A stretch of 32,415 bases of DNA, from positions 1-32,415 of the forward strand of contig NZ_AXAC01000044.1 of NCBI RefSeq assembly GCF_000472665.1, in the 5' to 3' direction. The notes under the pieces are model-generated. The model was not told the origin of the DNA. It saw nothing but the letters and a program-made list of their open reading frames with translations, and did not search any database. Both the position numbers and the translations under genes were made by a program. Shown here piece by piece: positions 15,916 to 24,267 of this stretch (position 1 is the stretch's first letter; each line of letters starts with the position of its first letter). The stretch comes from Acetobacterium malicum subsp. dehalogenans DSM 11527. GTDB lineage: Bacteria > Bacillota > Clostridia > Eubacteriales > Eubacteriaceae.

Positions 15916-15959
15916 CAATAAAAGTGCCAACTAAAAAAATTCGTCCAGCACTTTTATTG
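15916..15959. terminator. Hairpin between the zinc-ribbon gene and the DUF975 gene
   Basis: CAATAAAAGTGC (15916-15927) pairs perfectly with GCACTTTTATTG (15948-15959) around a 20-base loop. It comes just after the stop codon of the minus-strand gene at 15971. No good T run follows on that strand, so it may only weaken transcription or protect the RNA end. Confidence 0.55.
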
Positions 15960-15970
15960 GTATTAAAAAA

Positions 15971-16345
15971 TCAGGATTCCCAGGTTACAAAATAAACACC
16001 GTCGGCTCTTTTTTGTCCTTTGCCAAGTTCCGAATGCCTTAAAACACTGAGCTCCGCGCTGACTTCCTCAGGGGTCAGACCAAATTTTGCAATAAACTGG
16101 GGAACGGTTACCCCATTATTGGCGACGATATAGTCATAGAATTCTTTTTGACGGGGGGTCAGGCCCTGGGTTCCGGTGTGGCCGGATCGCTGGCGATCAA
16201 GCTTGGCACTGTGAACAGCACTGGGGTCACAGGTTTGCACCAGTTTATGCTGGCCTAAGGCACAGTCATCACAAAAAATCTTGCCTTTTACTTCATAGAT
16301 ATCGTCGTCTTCAAGTTCAGTACCGCAGGAAAAACATTTTTGCAT
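15971..16345 (-). CDS. Small LIM-like zinc-ribbon protein of unknown function
   Basis: This 124-residue protein starts with a four-cysteine metal site: C4 and C7 in CFSCG, and C25 and C28 in CDDC, spaced like a LIM or zinc-ribbon finger. A polar linker follows. The C-terminal half (about 70-124) begins TPRQKEFYDYIVANNGVTV and looks like a winged-helix-type segment, with PQFIAKFGLTPEEVSAELSV as the likely recognition region. That suggests DNA or protein binding, but I do not recognise a named family. Its ATG follows AGGAG. It stands alone between its own terminator-like hairpin and a divergent gene. Confidence 0.75.
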   Translation of the reverse strand: MQKCFSCGTELEDDDIYEVKGKIFCDDCALGQHKLVQTCDPSAVHSAKLDRQRSGHTGTQGLTPRQKEFYDYIVANNGVTVPQFIAKFGLTPEEVSAELSVLRHSELGKGQKRADGVYFVTWES

Positions 16346-16404
16346 AAGAAGCTCCTTTGTATAAAAAATAATAACCGAAATTGATCGATAGGCTTAAGAA
16401 AAGT

Positions 16405-16436
16405 TTGGTAATTTCTTAAGAATCTTTGTATATAAT
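16405..16436 (+). promoter_or_regulatory. Possible sigma-A promoter of the DUF1653/dipeptidase unit
   Basis: TTGGTA (16405-16410) is followed 18 bases later by TATATA (16429-16434), overlapping TATAAT (16431-16436). It lies in the divergent intergenic region about 45 bases before the DUF1653 start. The match is moderate and the region AT-rich. Confidence 0.35.
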
Positions 16437-16478
16437 ATCACGACTTACGGCAAGAAGAAAGCGAAAGTTGAGTGATTA

Positions 16479-16727
16479 GTGGTGAAACAAGAGATAATCA
16501 AACCCGGCCGATATCGGCATTATAAGGGCAATGAATATGAAGTGATCGGGGTTGGCAGCCACAGTGAAACGTTGGAAGCCATGGTAATTTACCGGCCGCT
16601 GTATGGTGAAGGTGGACTTTGGGTTCGACCGGCTGCGATGTGGAGCGAAATCATCGAAAAAGATGGCGTTACACAAAAACGTTTTGAATATATTGGAGAG
16701 GCATCATTAAAAAAAGATGAACTATAA
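16479..16727 (+). CDS. DUF1653 domain protein
   Basis: The 82-residue protein matches DUF1653: PGRYRHYKGNEYEVIGV, HSETLEAMVIYRPLYG, and GLWVRPAAMW. The family has a compact beta-rich fold and no established function. Two tandem GTG codons stand at the start (16479 and 16482). Its 3' end overlaps the next gene by 11 bases, so the two are probably translated together, yet the dipeptidase does not explain a role for DUF1653. Confidence 0.85.
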   Translation: MVKQEIIKPGRYRHYKGNEYEVIGVGSHSETLEAMVIYRPLYGEGGLWVRPAAMWSEIIEKDGVTQKRFEYIGEASLKKDEL

Positions 16728-17982
16728 ACTTAAGGAAAAAGACCTGTTAGACGACCTGAAGGGGTTGCTGCAAATTGATTCGACCAATGCTGACGCCGGG
16801 CCGGTGATACCGGGGGCACCTCTGGGAATGGGCATTAATGAGGCCATCAACTATGTTCTGGAACTGGGCGAGCGCTTCGGTTTTAAAACCAAAAATTGTG
16901 ACGGCTATTGCGGTTATATCGAAATGGGTCAGGGCGAAGAAATGATCGGCATTCTGACCCATGTGGACACCGTTCCGGTGGGGGACGGCTGGTCCGTGAA
17001 TCCCTTTGATCTGACCATTGACGGGGACAAAGCCTATGGCCGGGGCACCATCGACAACAAGGGTCCGACCCTGGTGGCGCTTTATGCCATGAAGGCCCTG
17101 GCCGATAGTGGTGCGCCGATCAATAAACGGGTGCGGCTGATTATCGGTGGCGATGAAGAAGGGGAACAATGGCATTGTATGAACCGCTACAAAGCCACTG
17201 AAGAAGCCCCGACCTATGCCTTTTCACCAGATTCCGGGTATCCGGCCATTTATGCCGAAAAGGGCATTCTGAATGTCTGCATCAAAAAGCATCTGGAGCC
17301 GGCCATTCACAACCTGGGCTTTTTCAGCGGCAATCAGATCAATACTGTTCCCGATTACGCCAAGGCCATTGTCAGTGATGCTGTTTATGAAAGTACTGGT
17401 AAACCCGCTCACGCATCTCAGCCCCATGAGGGGATCAATGCGATGTTTTTATTGGCCAGTGAGCTGAGAATGCTGGGATTGGAACACCCTTTTCTGGATC
17501 TTATCGATATTGCCACCTCGGAAGGACTGAATATCGATTTTGAAGATGAAATTTCCGGGAAACTGACTGTCAATCCATCAATTGCCAATGTCAATCAGGA
17601 AAAGGCGGTGTTAAAGTGCGATATCCGTTATCCGGTAACCATGAAAGGAACCGACATCCGTGACCACATTGAAAGAGCCGTTACCCCTCTGGGGTTTTCG
17701 GTTAACATCAATTATGATTTGCCACCGTTACATATTGAGAAAGAAAGTTATCTTATTGATGCCCTGCAAAAAATATATGAGGACTATACTGGGGATACGA
17801 CTGGCCCCAAGGCGATTGGCGGCGGTACCTACGCCCGGGCCTTTGATAACGCCGTGGCTTTTGGAGGGCGATTCCCCGAGGAACCGAACACCTGTCATCA
17901 GACCGATGAGTACTGGAGCATAATCAGCATGAACAAGAATTTTGATATTATCACCAAAGCCCTGGAAAGTCTGGTACAATAA
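16717..17982 (+). CDS. M20-family zinc/manganese dipeptidase (PepV/Sapep-like), paralogue 1
   Basis: The 421-residue protein has the two-metal peptidase sites: H82 and D84 in THVDTV, the bridging D113 in TIDNKG, E147/E148 in GGDEEG, and H394 in NTCHQTDEYW. The phrase YAFSPDSGYPAIYAEKG is typical of the PepV/Sapep dipeptidases, which release N-terminal residues from dipeptides in the cytoplasm. It starts inside the end of the DUF1653 gene. A second copy of similar length follows after 55 bases. Alternatives within M20 (acylases, carnosinase-like enzymes) are less likely given this motif set. Substrate preference is unknown. Confidence 0.9.
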   Translation: MNYKLKEKDLLDDLKGLLQIDSTNADAGPVIPGAPLGMGINEAINYVLELGERFGFKTKNCDGYCGYIEMGQGEEMIGILTHVDTVPVGDGWSVNPFDLTIDGDKAYGRGTIDNKGPTLVALYAMKALADSGAPINKRVRLIIGGDEEGEQWHCMNRYKATEEAPTYAFSPDSGYPAIYAEKGILNVCIKKHLEPAIHNLGFFSGNQINTVPDYAKAIVSDAVYESTGKPAHASQPHEGINAMFLLASELRMLGLEHPFLDLIDIATSEGLNIDFEDEISGKLTVNPSIANVNQEKAVLKCDIRYPVTMKGTDIRDHIERAVTPLGFSVNINYDLPPLHIEKESYLIDALQKIYEDYTGDTTGPKAIGGGTYARAFDNAVAFGGRFPEEPNTCHQTDEYWSIISMNKNFDIITKALESLVQ

Positions 17983-18037
17983 TAGCAAGGGGAGCCATGG
18001 GGCAACCCTAAATCATAGCGACAGAAATGGGGAAAAC

Positions 18038-19303
18038 ATGACCATTCATTTTGATAAACAAGCAGTGTTAGAGGCCCTACGAGGGCTGTTACAAATAAAG
18101 TCGGTGAACGCCAACGCTGGAGCGGTCACTCAAGAAGCGCCCTTGGGAACCGGGATCAATGAGGCCATCAATTACGTGTTAGAGTTGGGTAAAAGTTTCG
18201 GCTTGACCACCAAAAACTGTGACGGCTATTGTGGTTACGTGGAATTCGGAGCAGGCCCGGAAATGGTAGCAGCGATCACGCATGTTGATACGGTGGAAGT
18301 GGGCGATGATTGGACCGTGCCGCCGTTTGACTTGACTATTGACGGCGATACGGTTTATGGCCGTGGGGTATTGGACGATAAAGGGCTCACCATCATTGCC
18401 CTGTTTGCCTTGAAAGCCCTGAAAGAGGCCCAGCTCCCGATCAATAAACGGATTCGCCTGATTATCGGCGGCGATGAAGAAGGTGGCAGCTGGGCTTGTA
18501 TGAAACGCTACAAAGAAACTGAAGAAACACCGGTCTACGCCTTCTCGCCGGATTCCGGCTTCCCGGTTATTTTTGCGGAAAAGGGTATCATGAATGTGAT
18601 TTTCGAAAAAGAATTGGAGGCTGGCCGACCGGTGCTAAACCTAAGCAGCGGTAAACAGATTAATTCGGTTCCGGATGTTGCCCGGGCTGATTACAATGGT
18701 CAGAGCTACGAAGCCAGGGGTAAATCCGCTCATGCTTCCGATCCGCAAAAAGGTGATAATGCGCTACTAAAACTGGCGGGAGAATTACGGGCGGCGGGCA
18801 TCCAGCATCCGTTGCTGGAGCTGCTTGATCGGGCGACGCCGGAAGGTTTTGGAATTAACCGGTCTGATCAGGTGTCAGGGGATCTGACCCTTAATCCGGC
18901 CATTGCTTATGGGGATGAAAATATCGCCGTGCTCCGCTGTGATATCCGCTACCCGGTGACGATGAAGAGCAGCGAACTCTGCGCCGCGATTCAGAAAGCC
19001 ACCGGCGATCTGGGTTTTTCCCTCAAAATGGATCATGAAACCCTGCCGCTGCATGTGGATCGGGAAAGTTTTCTGGTCACCTCATTGCAAAAAGTATATG
19101 CCGACTATACTGGGGATACCAGCGGTCCGATTGTCTCGGGCGGCGGAACCTATGCCCGGGCCTTTGATAACGCCGTAGCTTTTGGCGGCGTCTTTCCCGG
19201 TGAGATCAACACCTGTCATCAGACTGATGAATTCTGGAGCATTGACAGCATGGCGAAGAATTTTGATATTATTGTCAAGGCACTGGCAGTGCTGGCCCAG
19301 TAA
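18038..19303 (+). CDS. M20-family dipeptidase (PepV/Sapep-like), paralogue 2
   Basis: This 421-residue protein aligns with the preceding one without gaps through the N-terminal third. It keeps H82, D84 and D113, the GGDEEG motif and the NTCHQTDEFW end. The start at ATG 18038 follows GGGG and matches the start of paralogue 1; the frame is open 96 bases further upstream but that stretch runs over the end of the first gene and is not conserved. The pair looks like a tandem duplication that has diverged mainly around residues 160-220, where the lid domain and substrate contacts are expected. That points to different dipeptide preferences. A strong terminator follows. Confidence 0.9.
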   Translation: MTIHFDKQAVLEALRGLLQIKSVNANAGAVTQEAPLGTGINEAINYVLELGKSFGLTTKNCDGYCGYVEFGAGPEMVAAITHVDTVEVGDDWTVPPFDLTIDGDTVYGRGVLDDKGLTIIALFALKALKEAQLPINKRIRLIIGGDEEGGSWACMKRYKETEETPVYAFSPDSGFPVIFAEKGIMNVIFEKELEAGRPVLNLSSGKQINSVPDVARADYNGQSYEARGKSAHASDPQKGDNALLKLAGELRAAGIQHPLLELLDRATPEGFGINRSDQVSGDLTLNPAIAYGDENIAVLRCDIRYPVTMKSSELCAAIQKATGDLGFSLKMDHETLPLHVDRESFLVTSLQKVYADYTGDTSGPIVSGGGTYARAFDNAVAFGGVFPGEINTCHQTDEFWSIDSMAKNFDIIVKALAVLAQ

Positions 19304-19318
19304 ATAAGCAAGCGATAA

Positions 19319-19369
19319 AAGCGATTGTCGACCATTAAAATCAAAATGGTTGACAATCGCTTTTTTTTT
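19319..19369 (+). terminator. Intrinsic terminator after the dipeptidase genes
   Basis: AGCGATTGTC-ACCATT (about 19320-19335) pairs with AATGGT-GACAATCGCT (19344-19361) with one G-T pair, and a run of nine T follows. The birA ribosome binding site begins about 15 bases later, so birA must have a promoter in or after this hairpin, or depend on readthrough. Confidence 0.9.
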
Positions 19370-19397
19370 GGTTAGAATACCAACAAGAGGTGATGAA

Positions 19398-20378
19398 ATG
19401 TCGACAAAACAAAAATTATTACAAACCTTGGAAGAAAATCGCGAAACCTATCTCTCAGGAGAAGTGCTGGCCAGCACCATGAATGTCTCCCGATCGGCCA
19501 TCTGGAAGGCCATCAAAGGATTAAAAGAAGCGGGCTACGAAATAGAGTCCACCACCAACAAAGGCTACCGGTTAAAAAGCGAATCGGACCGGATGTCGGC
19601 AGAAGGGATACACCCCTGGCTCTCCTCAACTAACCGGGAGCTTGAACTGATTGTCTATCAAACCGTTGGTTCTACGAATCAGGAAGCCAAGAAATTGGCA
19701 CTGGAAGGGGCAAAAACGGGAACGGTTATTATCGCTGAAGAGCAAACCCAGGGACGGGGCCGAATGGGCCGTTCCTTTTATTCACCGCCCAAAAGCGGGA
19801 TTTATTTAAGTCTGGTGTTACGACCCGATGTGGCCGCCCGGGATGCAGTGTTGTTAACCACTGGCGCATCGGTGGGGGTTTGCCGGGCGATCAAAAAAGT
19901 GACGGGTATTGATACCCAGATCAAGTGGGTCAATGATATTTATATGGGCGACCGAAAGATTGTCGGGATTCTCACCGAGGCGGTGACCAACTTTGAAAAC
20001 GGACAGTTCGAGTTTGTGATCATCGGCATTGGCCTGAATTTCAAACAGCCGGAAGCGGCCTTGCCCAAAGAACTGGAGGACATTGTCGGGACACTGTTTA
20101 ATGCAAAACCAGATGCCTTGACCCGTAATCGGCTGGCGGCGGAAATTATCAACGAGGTCTTAATGATATGTGACGATCTGACTAATCGGAGTTTTTTAGA
20201 GGAATACAAAACCCACTCGATGGTTTTGGGAAAACAGATTAAGGTTTTTAGAAACAATGAATGGGAAGTAGCAACCGCCCTGGACATCAGTGACGAAGGC
20301 GGTTTGATGATCAGAAATCAATTTGGACAGACGGAAACCCTGAATTCAGGAGAAATCAGTATTAGAAAATTAGAATAG
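19398..20378 (+). CDS. birA: Bifunctional biotin-protein ligase / biotin operon repressor
   Basis: BirA activates biotin with ATP and attaches it to carrier proteins; the long form also represses biotin genes as a biotinyl-AMP dimer. The 326-residue protein has a winged-helix domain (about 1-62, with VSRSAIWKAIKGLKEAGYEI as recognition region). The ligase domain carries QTVGSTNQEAK, the biotin/ATP loop GRGRMGR (119-125) and IKWVNDIY. The true start is ATG 19398 after AAGAGGTG; an upstream in-frame start would lie inside the terminator. It is followed directly by bioY, the biotin transporter gene. I see no clear BirA operator near either gene. Confidence 0.95.
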   Translation: MSTKQKLLQTLEENRETYLSGEVLASTMNVSRSAIWKAIKGLKEAGYEIESTTNKGYRLKSESDRMSAEGIHPWLSSTNRELELIVYQTVGSTNQEAKKLALEGAKTGTVIIAEEQTQGRGRMGRSFYSPPKSGIYLSLVLRPDVAARDAVLLTTGASVGVCRAIKKVTGIDTQIKWVNDIYMGDRKIVGILTEAVTNFENGQFEFVIIGIGLNFKQPEAALPKELEDIVGTLFNAKPDALTRNRLAAEIINEVLMICDDLTNRSFLEEYKTHSMVLGKQIKVFRNNEWEVATALDISDEGGLMIRNQFGQTETLNSGEISIRKLE

Positions 20379-20388
20379 GATGGACGAA

Positions 20389-20973
20389 ATGATCGAAAAA
20401 AATATAATCAATAAAAATACCCTCAATATAAGAATGCTGGTGCTGTGCGGACTGTTTTCCGCTTTGATCGTGGTCGGAGCGATGATTAAAGTGCCGCTGC
20501 CGGGAATACCTTTTACTCTCCAGACCCTGTTTGTACTTCTGGCCGGTTTGCTGTTGGGGTCCCGGGGCGGGCTGATTGCCGTGTTGGTTTATATTTTTCT
20601 CGGCCTGGTTGGTCTGCCGGTGTTTTCCGGTGGCGGCGGTTTGATGTATGTCTTAAAACCAAGCTTTGGCTATATTGTCGGCTTTGCCCTGGGGGCCTTT
20701 GTTACCGGCTGGCTGGCTGAAAAGAACACCAGTGACGAAACCCTGCCGATGGTCATCGCCGCCTTGGCGGGAACCGCAGTGATTTATGCGCTGGGACTGA
20801 CCTGGTATTATATTATTGCCAATTATTACCTCAATACCCCGGTGGGGGCAGCGACCCTGATGATGACCGGCTTTGTGATGACGCTACCGGGCGATCTGAT
20901 TAAGATCGCCGTCAGCGTACTACTGGCCAAACGACTGGCACCGGTGGTCGGGCGAGGGATGCTCACAAAATAA
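20389..20973 (+). CDS. bioY: Biotin transporter BioY (ECF S component)
   Basis: The 194-residue membrane protein has about six helices and typical BioY motifs: VPLPGIPFTLQTLFVLLAG near residue 32 onward, GSRGGLIAVLVYIFLGLVGLP, and SGGGGLMYVLKPSFGYIVGF. It binds biotin and works with the ECF energising module (two ATPases and EcfT), which is not in this window. I prefer ATG 20389, eight bases after AGGA; the ATG at 20380 lacks a binding site. It begins 10 bases after birA, so ligase and transporter are co-expressed. Confidence 0.94.
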   Translation: MIEKNIINKNTLNIRMLVLCGLFSALIVVGAMIKVPLPGIPFTLQTLFVLLAGLLLGSRGGLIAVLVYIFLGLVGLPVFSGGGGLMYVLKPSFGYIVGFALGAFVTGWLAEKNTSDETLPMVIAALAGTAVIYALGLTWYYIIANYYLNTPVGAATLMMTGFVMTLPGDLIKIAVSVLLAKRLAPVVGRGMLTK

Positions 20974-20977
20974 ATGA

Positions 20978-21086
20978 TAGCAAGCACATTTATTAAGATC
21001 GATCAGTTGGATTAAAGCAGTATACGGGCGATCACGGATCGCCCCTTGTGTCAGTACCTAATTCAACTGATCTAATATAGTTGCTA
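20978..21086. repeat. Nested palindromic intergenic element after bioY
   Basis: The ends are TAGCAA and TTGCTA. GATCAGTTG (21001-21009) pairs with CAACTGATC (21064-21072), and the centre is a GC-rich hairpin (GGGCGATC / GATCGCCC, 21026-21044). The layout of a long outer stem around a GC hairpin resembles the repeats flanking ribBA, although the sequence differs. It fills the space between the convergent bioY and histidine kinase genes and may also act as a bidirectional terminator. Confidence 0.75.
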
Positions 21087-21117
21087 AGACAGCATGATGA
21101 CGAAAATAAAATTCACA

Positions 21118-22476
21118 TTAAGAGATAAAAACAAGGGAAGCGGTACAGCCCCCATCGGGCAGATTTTCAAAGACAACGCTCCCGCCATGGATTTTCATGA
21201 TCCGACGAACAATGATCAGACCTAAGCCGTGGTTTCCGAGTAATAGCGATTCATCCAGTCCCCCTGAATTTTTGATAAGTTCAGGGGGATAGCCTTTGCC
21301 ATCGTCACTGACTTTAATCGCCAGGCCGACCGTCGATTTAATCACCGAAAGTTTAATCGCACAGCCCCGGGGATTGTGCCGGATACTGTTATCAATCAGG
21401 TTAGTCAGCGCCCGGCGAATTAGGGCCTGATCACAAAGTAAAATAGGGCCGTTGGCTTCCTCGGTCACATCGACAACGAGGGAATAGGGGGCGGGGAGAC
21501 CGTCGTTGATAAAATCCACCGCTACGCCCCGGATTAAGGCGGCGGGCGAAACCCGGGCCAGCTCCATCGGTTGGGCATGGTACTCCAGTTTGGAAGCCAG
21601 GTTTAAATCGCTGATCAGAGCTTTAATCCGTTGACTCTGCTGACGGATAATCCGGGCCTGATTTTGTTCGGCGGCGGGCAGAATAAGGTTGTTTTCCAGT
21701 TCGCTGGCATAGCCCATCACCATCGATAGCGGGGTGCGGATATCGTGGGAAACCCCGGCAATCCATTCCGTTCGGGCCTGATCCCGATGAGCCAGTTGTT
21801 GTTCCTGCTGCAAAAGAATCACCGATGTTTCATTGAGAATCCTTGCCACTTCCCCGGTAACACCACTGGTGGGCAGCGTCAAGGGTTCTTTTTTTGGTAG
21901 CGCGGTAATGCCATCATAAAGGGGCTTGAGTTTGTGATAGAGCCACAGTCCCAAAAACAAGGCCAGCATCAGGGCTGCCACAACGTTCAGGATCAAAAAA
22001 CCGGCCAAAAAACCGGGAATATGGGAAATGGTATCTTCGGTGGAGGTGATATTATATTTCCAGATGCTACTTTTAGGGTCGCCTAGAACCAGTAAACCGT
22101 CGGGATGTTCCCAAACCGAGACCGGATAGTCGTTGAGATACCAACGGCTGAAGGAGGCCACATCAGTAAGGGTATAGTGCCGGGGAATATCTCCCGGCAG
22201 GTTTTTGTTCCAGATCACCTGACCATCCCGGCCAATCAGCATCGCCCAAACATATTGTTTTTCCATCATCGCAGTGGCAGAGGGATTAAGCGCATAAGTC
22301 CCCTCGGTGTTGGTGAGGCCATCGGAAATATCGGCAATGGCATATTTAAGGGGCTGGTTACCGGAATATTTAAACATCCAGTTGGTGGCAAAAGCCATAT
22401 TGATGGCGACCAGCAACAGTGCAATCGTTGCCGTCAGCAGAATTGAACGGGTGATGATTTTTCGCAAACTTTTCAT
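21118..22476 (-). CDS. Sensor histidine kinase (partner of the LanFEG-type module)
   Basis: The 452-residue kinase has transmembrane helix 1 at about 8-30, an extracytoplasmic sensor of roughly 120 residues and helix 2 at about 154-180. A dimerisation domain carries the phospho-accepting H244 in GVSHDIRTPLS. The ATPase domain has an N box near N363, a G1 box DDGKG (391-395) and a G2 box HGLGL. It overlaps the response regulator gene by four bases (ATGA), so the two proteins are made together. The pair is divergent from an ABC transporter of the lantibiotic-immunity type. By analogy with NisK or VanS-like sensors it probably responds to a peptide antibiotic or envelope stress. The ligand is unknown. 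Confidence 0.9.
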   Translation of the reverse strand: MKSLRKIITRSILLTATIALLLVAINMAFATNWMFKYSGNQPLKYAIADISDGLTNTEGTYALNPSATAMMEKQYVWAMLIGRDGQVIWNKNLPGDIPRHYTLTDVASFSRWYLNDYPVSVWEHPDGLLVLGDPKSSIWKYNITSTEDTISHIPGFLAGFLILNVVAALMLALFLGLWLYHKLKPLYDGITALPKKEPLTLPTSGVTGEVARILNETSVILLQQEQQLAHRDQARTEWIAGVSHDIRTPLSMVMGYASELENNLILPAAEQNQARIIRQQSQRIKALISDLNLASKLEYHAQPMELARVSPAALIRGVAVDFINDGLPAPYSLVVDVTEEANGPILLCDQALIRRALTNLIDNSIRHNPRGCAIKLSVIKSTVGLAIKVSDDGKGYPPELIKNSGGLDESLLLGNHGLGLIIVRRIMKIHGGSVVFENLPDGGCTASLVFIS

Positions 22477-23207
22477 GGCTTGGTTTCCGTGGCCAGTTTA
22501 TAACCCATGCCGCGAACGGTCAGCAGGTATTGGGGTTGGGAAGGATCCACCTCAATTTTTTCCCGGAGCCTTCGGATGTGGACCATCAGGGTGTTTTCAT
22601 AGCCATAGAGATCATCATCCCAGGCGCTGCGACAGAGGCTGTCGGCGGTGACAATATGGCCCTGGTTTTGCCAGAGCTTTTTCAGCAGGGCGTGCTCCTT
22701 GGCAGTCAATGTTTTTTCACCATCACTGGTCTGCACGATGCCGCTTTTAAAATTGACGGTCACCGCCCCCAGTACCAGACATTCCTCCGCCGGTGGCTTA
22801 GTCAACAGCGGCTGGTAAACCCGCCGCAGGATTCCGCTTAAGCGCAGTACCAGTTCCCGGGGCAGAAAGGGTTTGGTGATGTAATCATCGGCCCCCAGCC
22901 CCAGTCCCAGGAGCCGGTTCTCATCCTCATCCCGAGCCGACAAAAACAGCATTGGCACATTTGACTGCTGCCGCAATTCCTGCATCAGCGAAAACCCGTC
23001 GCCATCCGGCAGCGTCACATCAAAAATGACCCCATCGGGCTTTTCTAAAGCAAAAAGCTCCCGCGCCTGCCGGCAATTTTCAGCGCTGATCACCTGAGCA
23101 AAACCCGCCTGATGGAGGATTGTTTTTAATAAATTGATAATTTCTGGTTCGTCATCGACAACCAGAAGCTTTGCTTCGAAAATTGTTTTTATTCTATTTG
23201 TTTCCAT
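22473..23207 (-). CDS. OmpR/PhoB-family response regulator
   Basis: The 244-residue protein has a receiver domain (about 13-128) with acidic pocket residues D19-E20, phospho-acceptor D63 in IFDVTLPDG and the conserved Lys in YITKPF. A winged-helix DNA-binding domain (about 145-240) contains LTAKEHALLKKLWQN and TVRGMGYKL. I start at ATG 23207, with GGGGGTG six bases upstream; a TTG 15 bases earlier is less likely. The gene precedes its kinase. It is likely to control the divergent ABC transporter operon from the shared 145-base intergenic region. Confidence 0.92.
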   Translation of the reverse strand: METNRIKTIFEAKLLVVDDEPEIINLLKTILHQAGFAQVISAENCRQARELFALEKPDGVIFDVTLPDGDGFSLMQELRQQSNVPMLFLSARDEDENRLLGLGLGADDYITKPFLPRELVLRLSGILRRVYQPLLTKPPAEECLVLGAVTVNFKSGIVQTSDGEKTLTAKEHALLKKLWQNQGHIVTADSLCRSAWDDDLYGYENTLMVHIRRLREKIEVDPSQPQYLLTVRGMGYKLATETKP

Positions 23208-23352
23208 ACTAATCACCCCCAAGTTATTATACCTGAAAAAATAGTTGGCGTTAGTAGATATGATTAAAATTAAGGTAAAAGTAAGGCCGGAGACAACCCG
23301 CCGTAAGGTTCATCGGCTATCATAAAGGTATAAAAAAGAAGGAGTGCATATT

Positions 23353-24267
23353 ATGAGTAATATCATCGAGACTGAGGGTCTCAGCAAACAATATGGAAAT
23401 ATTTATCGGGTCAAGGATGTCGATTTGAAGGTTCCGGAAGGGGCGATTTATGGTTTTTTGGGGCCCAACGGCGCCGGAAAATCGACGACGCTGAAGATGA
23501 TTCTGGGGTTGGCTAAGCCCACAGAAGGGGAGATTGCGGTTTTTGGGAAACGGGTCAACAGCAAAAACCGCCTGGAAAACCTTAAAAATGTCGGTTCGCT
23601 GATTGAGTCACCCAGCTATTACGGGCATCTAACCGGCGAGGAAAACCTGCGGATCTTTCAAACGCTGCGGGGAGTACCGAAACAGAACATTACGGAAGTA
23701 CTGAAAATAGTCCGGCTGGAGAATCAGCAGAGTAAAAAAGTCAGCCAGTATTCGCTGGGGATGAAACAGCGGTTGGGGCTGGCCAGTGCGTTATTGGGCT
23801 ATCCCAGGCTGCTGATTCTGGATGAACCCACCAATGGGCTGGACCCGGCTGGGATTCAGGAAATGCGGGAACTGATTCAGTCGCTGCCGCAAAAATTTGG
23901 GATGACAGTAGTGGTCTCCAGCCACCTCTTAAGCGAAATTGATCAACTGGCCACCCGGGTGGGAATTATCCGTGAAGGGGAACTGGTTTATCAGGATAGC
24001 CTGACCAAGCTGCATCAGTACAGTAAACAGCATCTGGCGGTGCGAACCATGAATAATGAGGTGACCAAATCATTCCTTAGTCAAAATGGCGTGGCCTGGG
24101 AAGCCGAGGATGATTATCTGATCATTCCGCAGATGAAAGATACAATGATGGCCGAAATCAGCAAGGCACTGGGACAGAATAATATTGGCCTGGTTCGGAT
24201 TGAAGAACGAAAAAAGAGCCTGGAGGATATTTTCCTGGAGCTGACGGGAACGGCGGTGAGCTTATGA
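23353..24267 (+). CDS. ABC transporter ATP-binding protein, LanF/BcrA-type
   Basis: The 304-residue ATPase has Walker A GPNGAGKS (37-44), the signature YSLGMKQRLGLA, Walker B LLILDEPTNGLDP and an H-loop SSHLLSEI. The position usually held by the Q-loop glutamine is a glutamate (E85 in SLIESPSYY), a mark of lantibiotic-immunity LanF proteins. About 80 C-terminal residues form the accessory region common to BcrA/LanF. AAGGAG lies eight bases before ATG 23353. Its stop overlaps the first permease by four bases. With the two permeases it should remove a membrane-active peptide from the cell envelope. Confidence 0.92.
   Translation: MSNIIETEGLSKQYGNIYRVKDVDLKVPEGAIYGFLGPNGAGKSTTLKMILGLAKPTEGEIAVFGKRVNSKNRLENLKNVGSLIESPSYYGHLTGEENLRIFQTLRGVPKQNITEVLKIVRLENQQSKKVSQYSLGMKQRLGLASALLGYPRLLILDEPTNGLDPAGIQEMRELIQSLPQKFGMTVVVSSHLLSEIDQLATRVGIIREGELVYQDSLTKLHQYSKQHLAVRTMNNEVTKSFLSQNGVAWEAEDDYLIIPQMKDTMMAEISKALGQNNIGLVRIEERKKSLEDIFLELTGTAVSL

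Noticed and set aside
17942-18037. Longer N-terminus for the second dipeptidase
   Set aside because: The extra 32 residues overlap the first gene's end, are not matched in the paralogue and lack a binding site.
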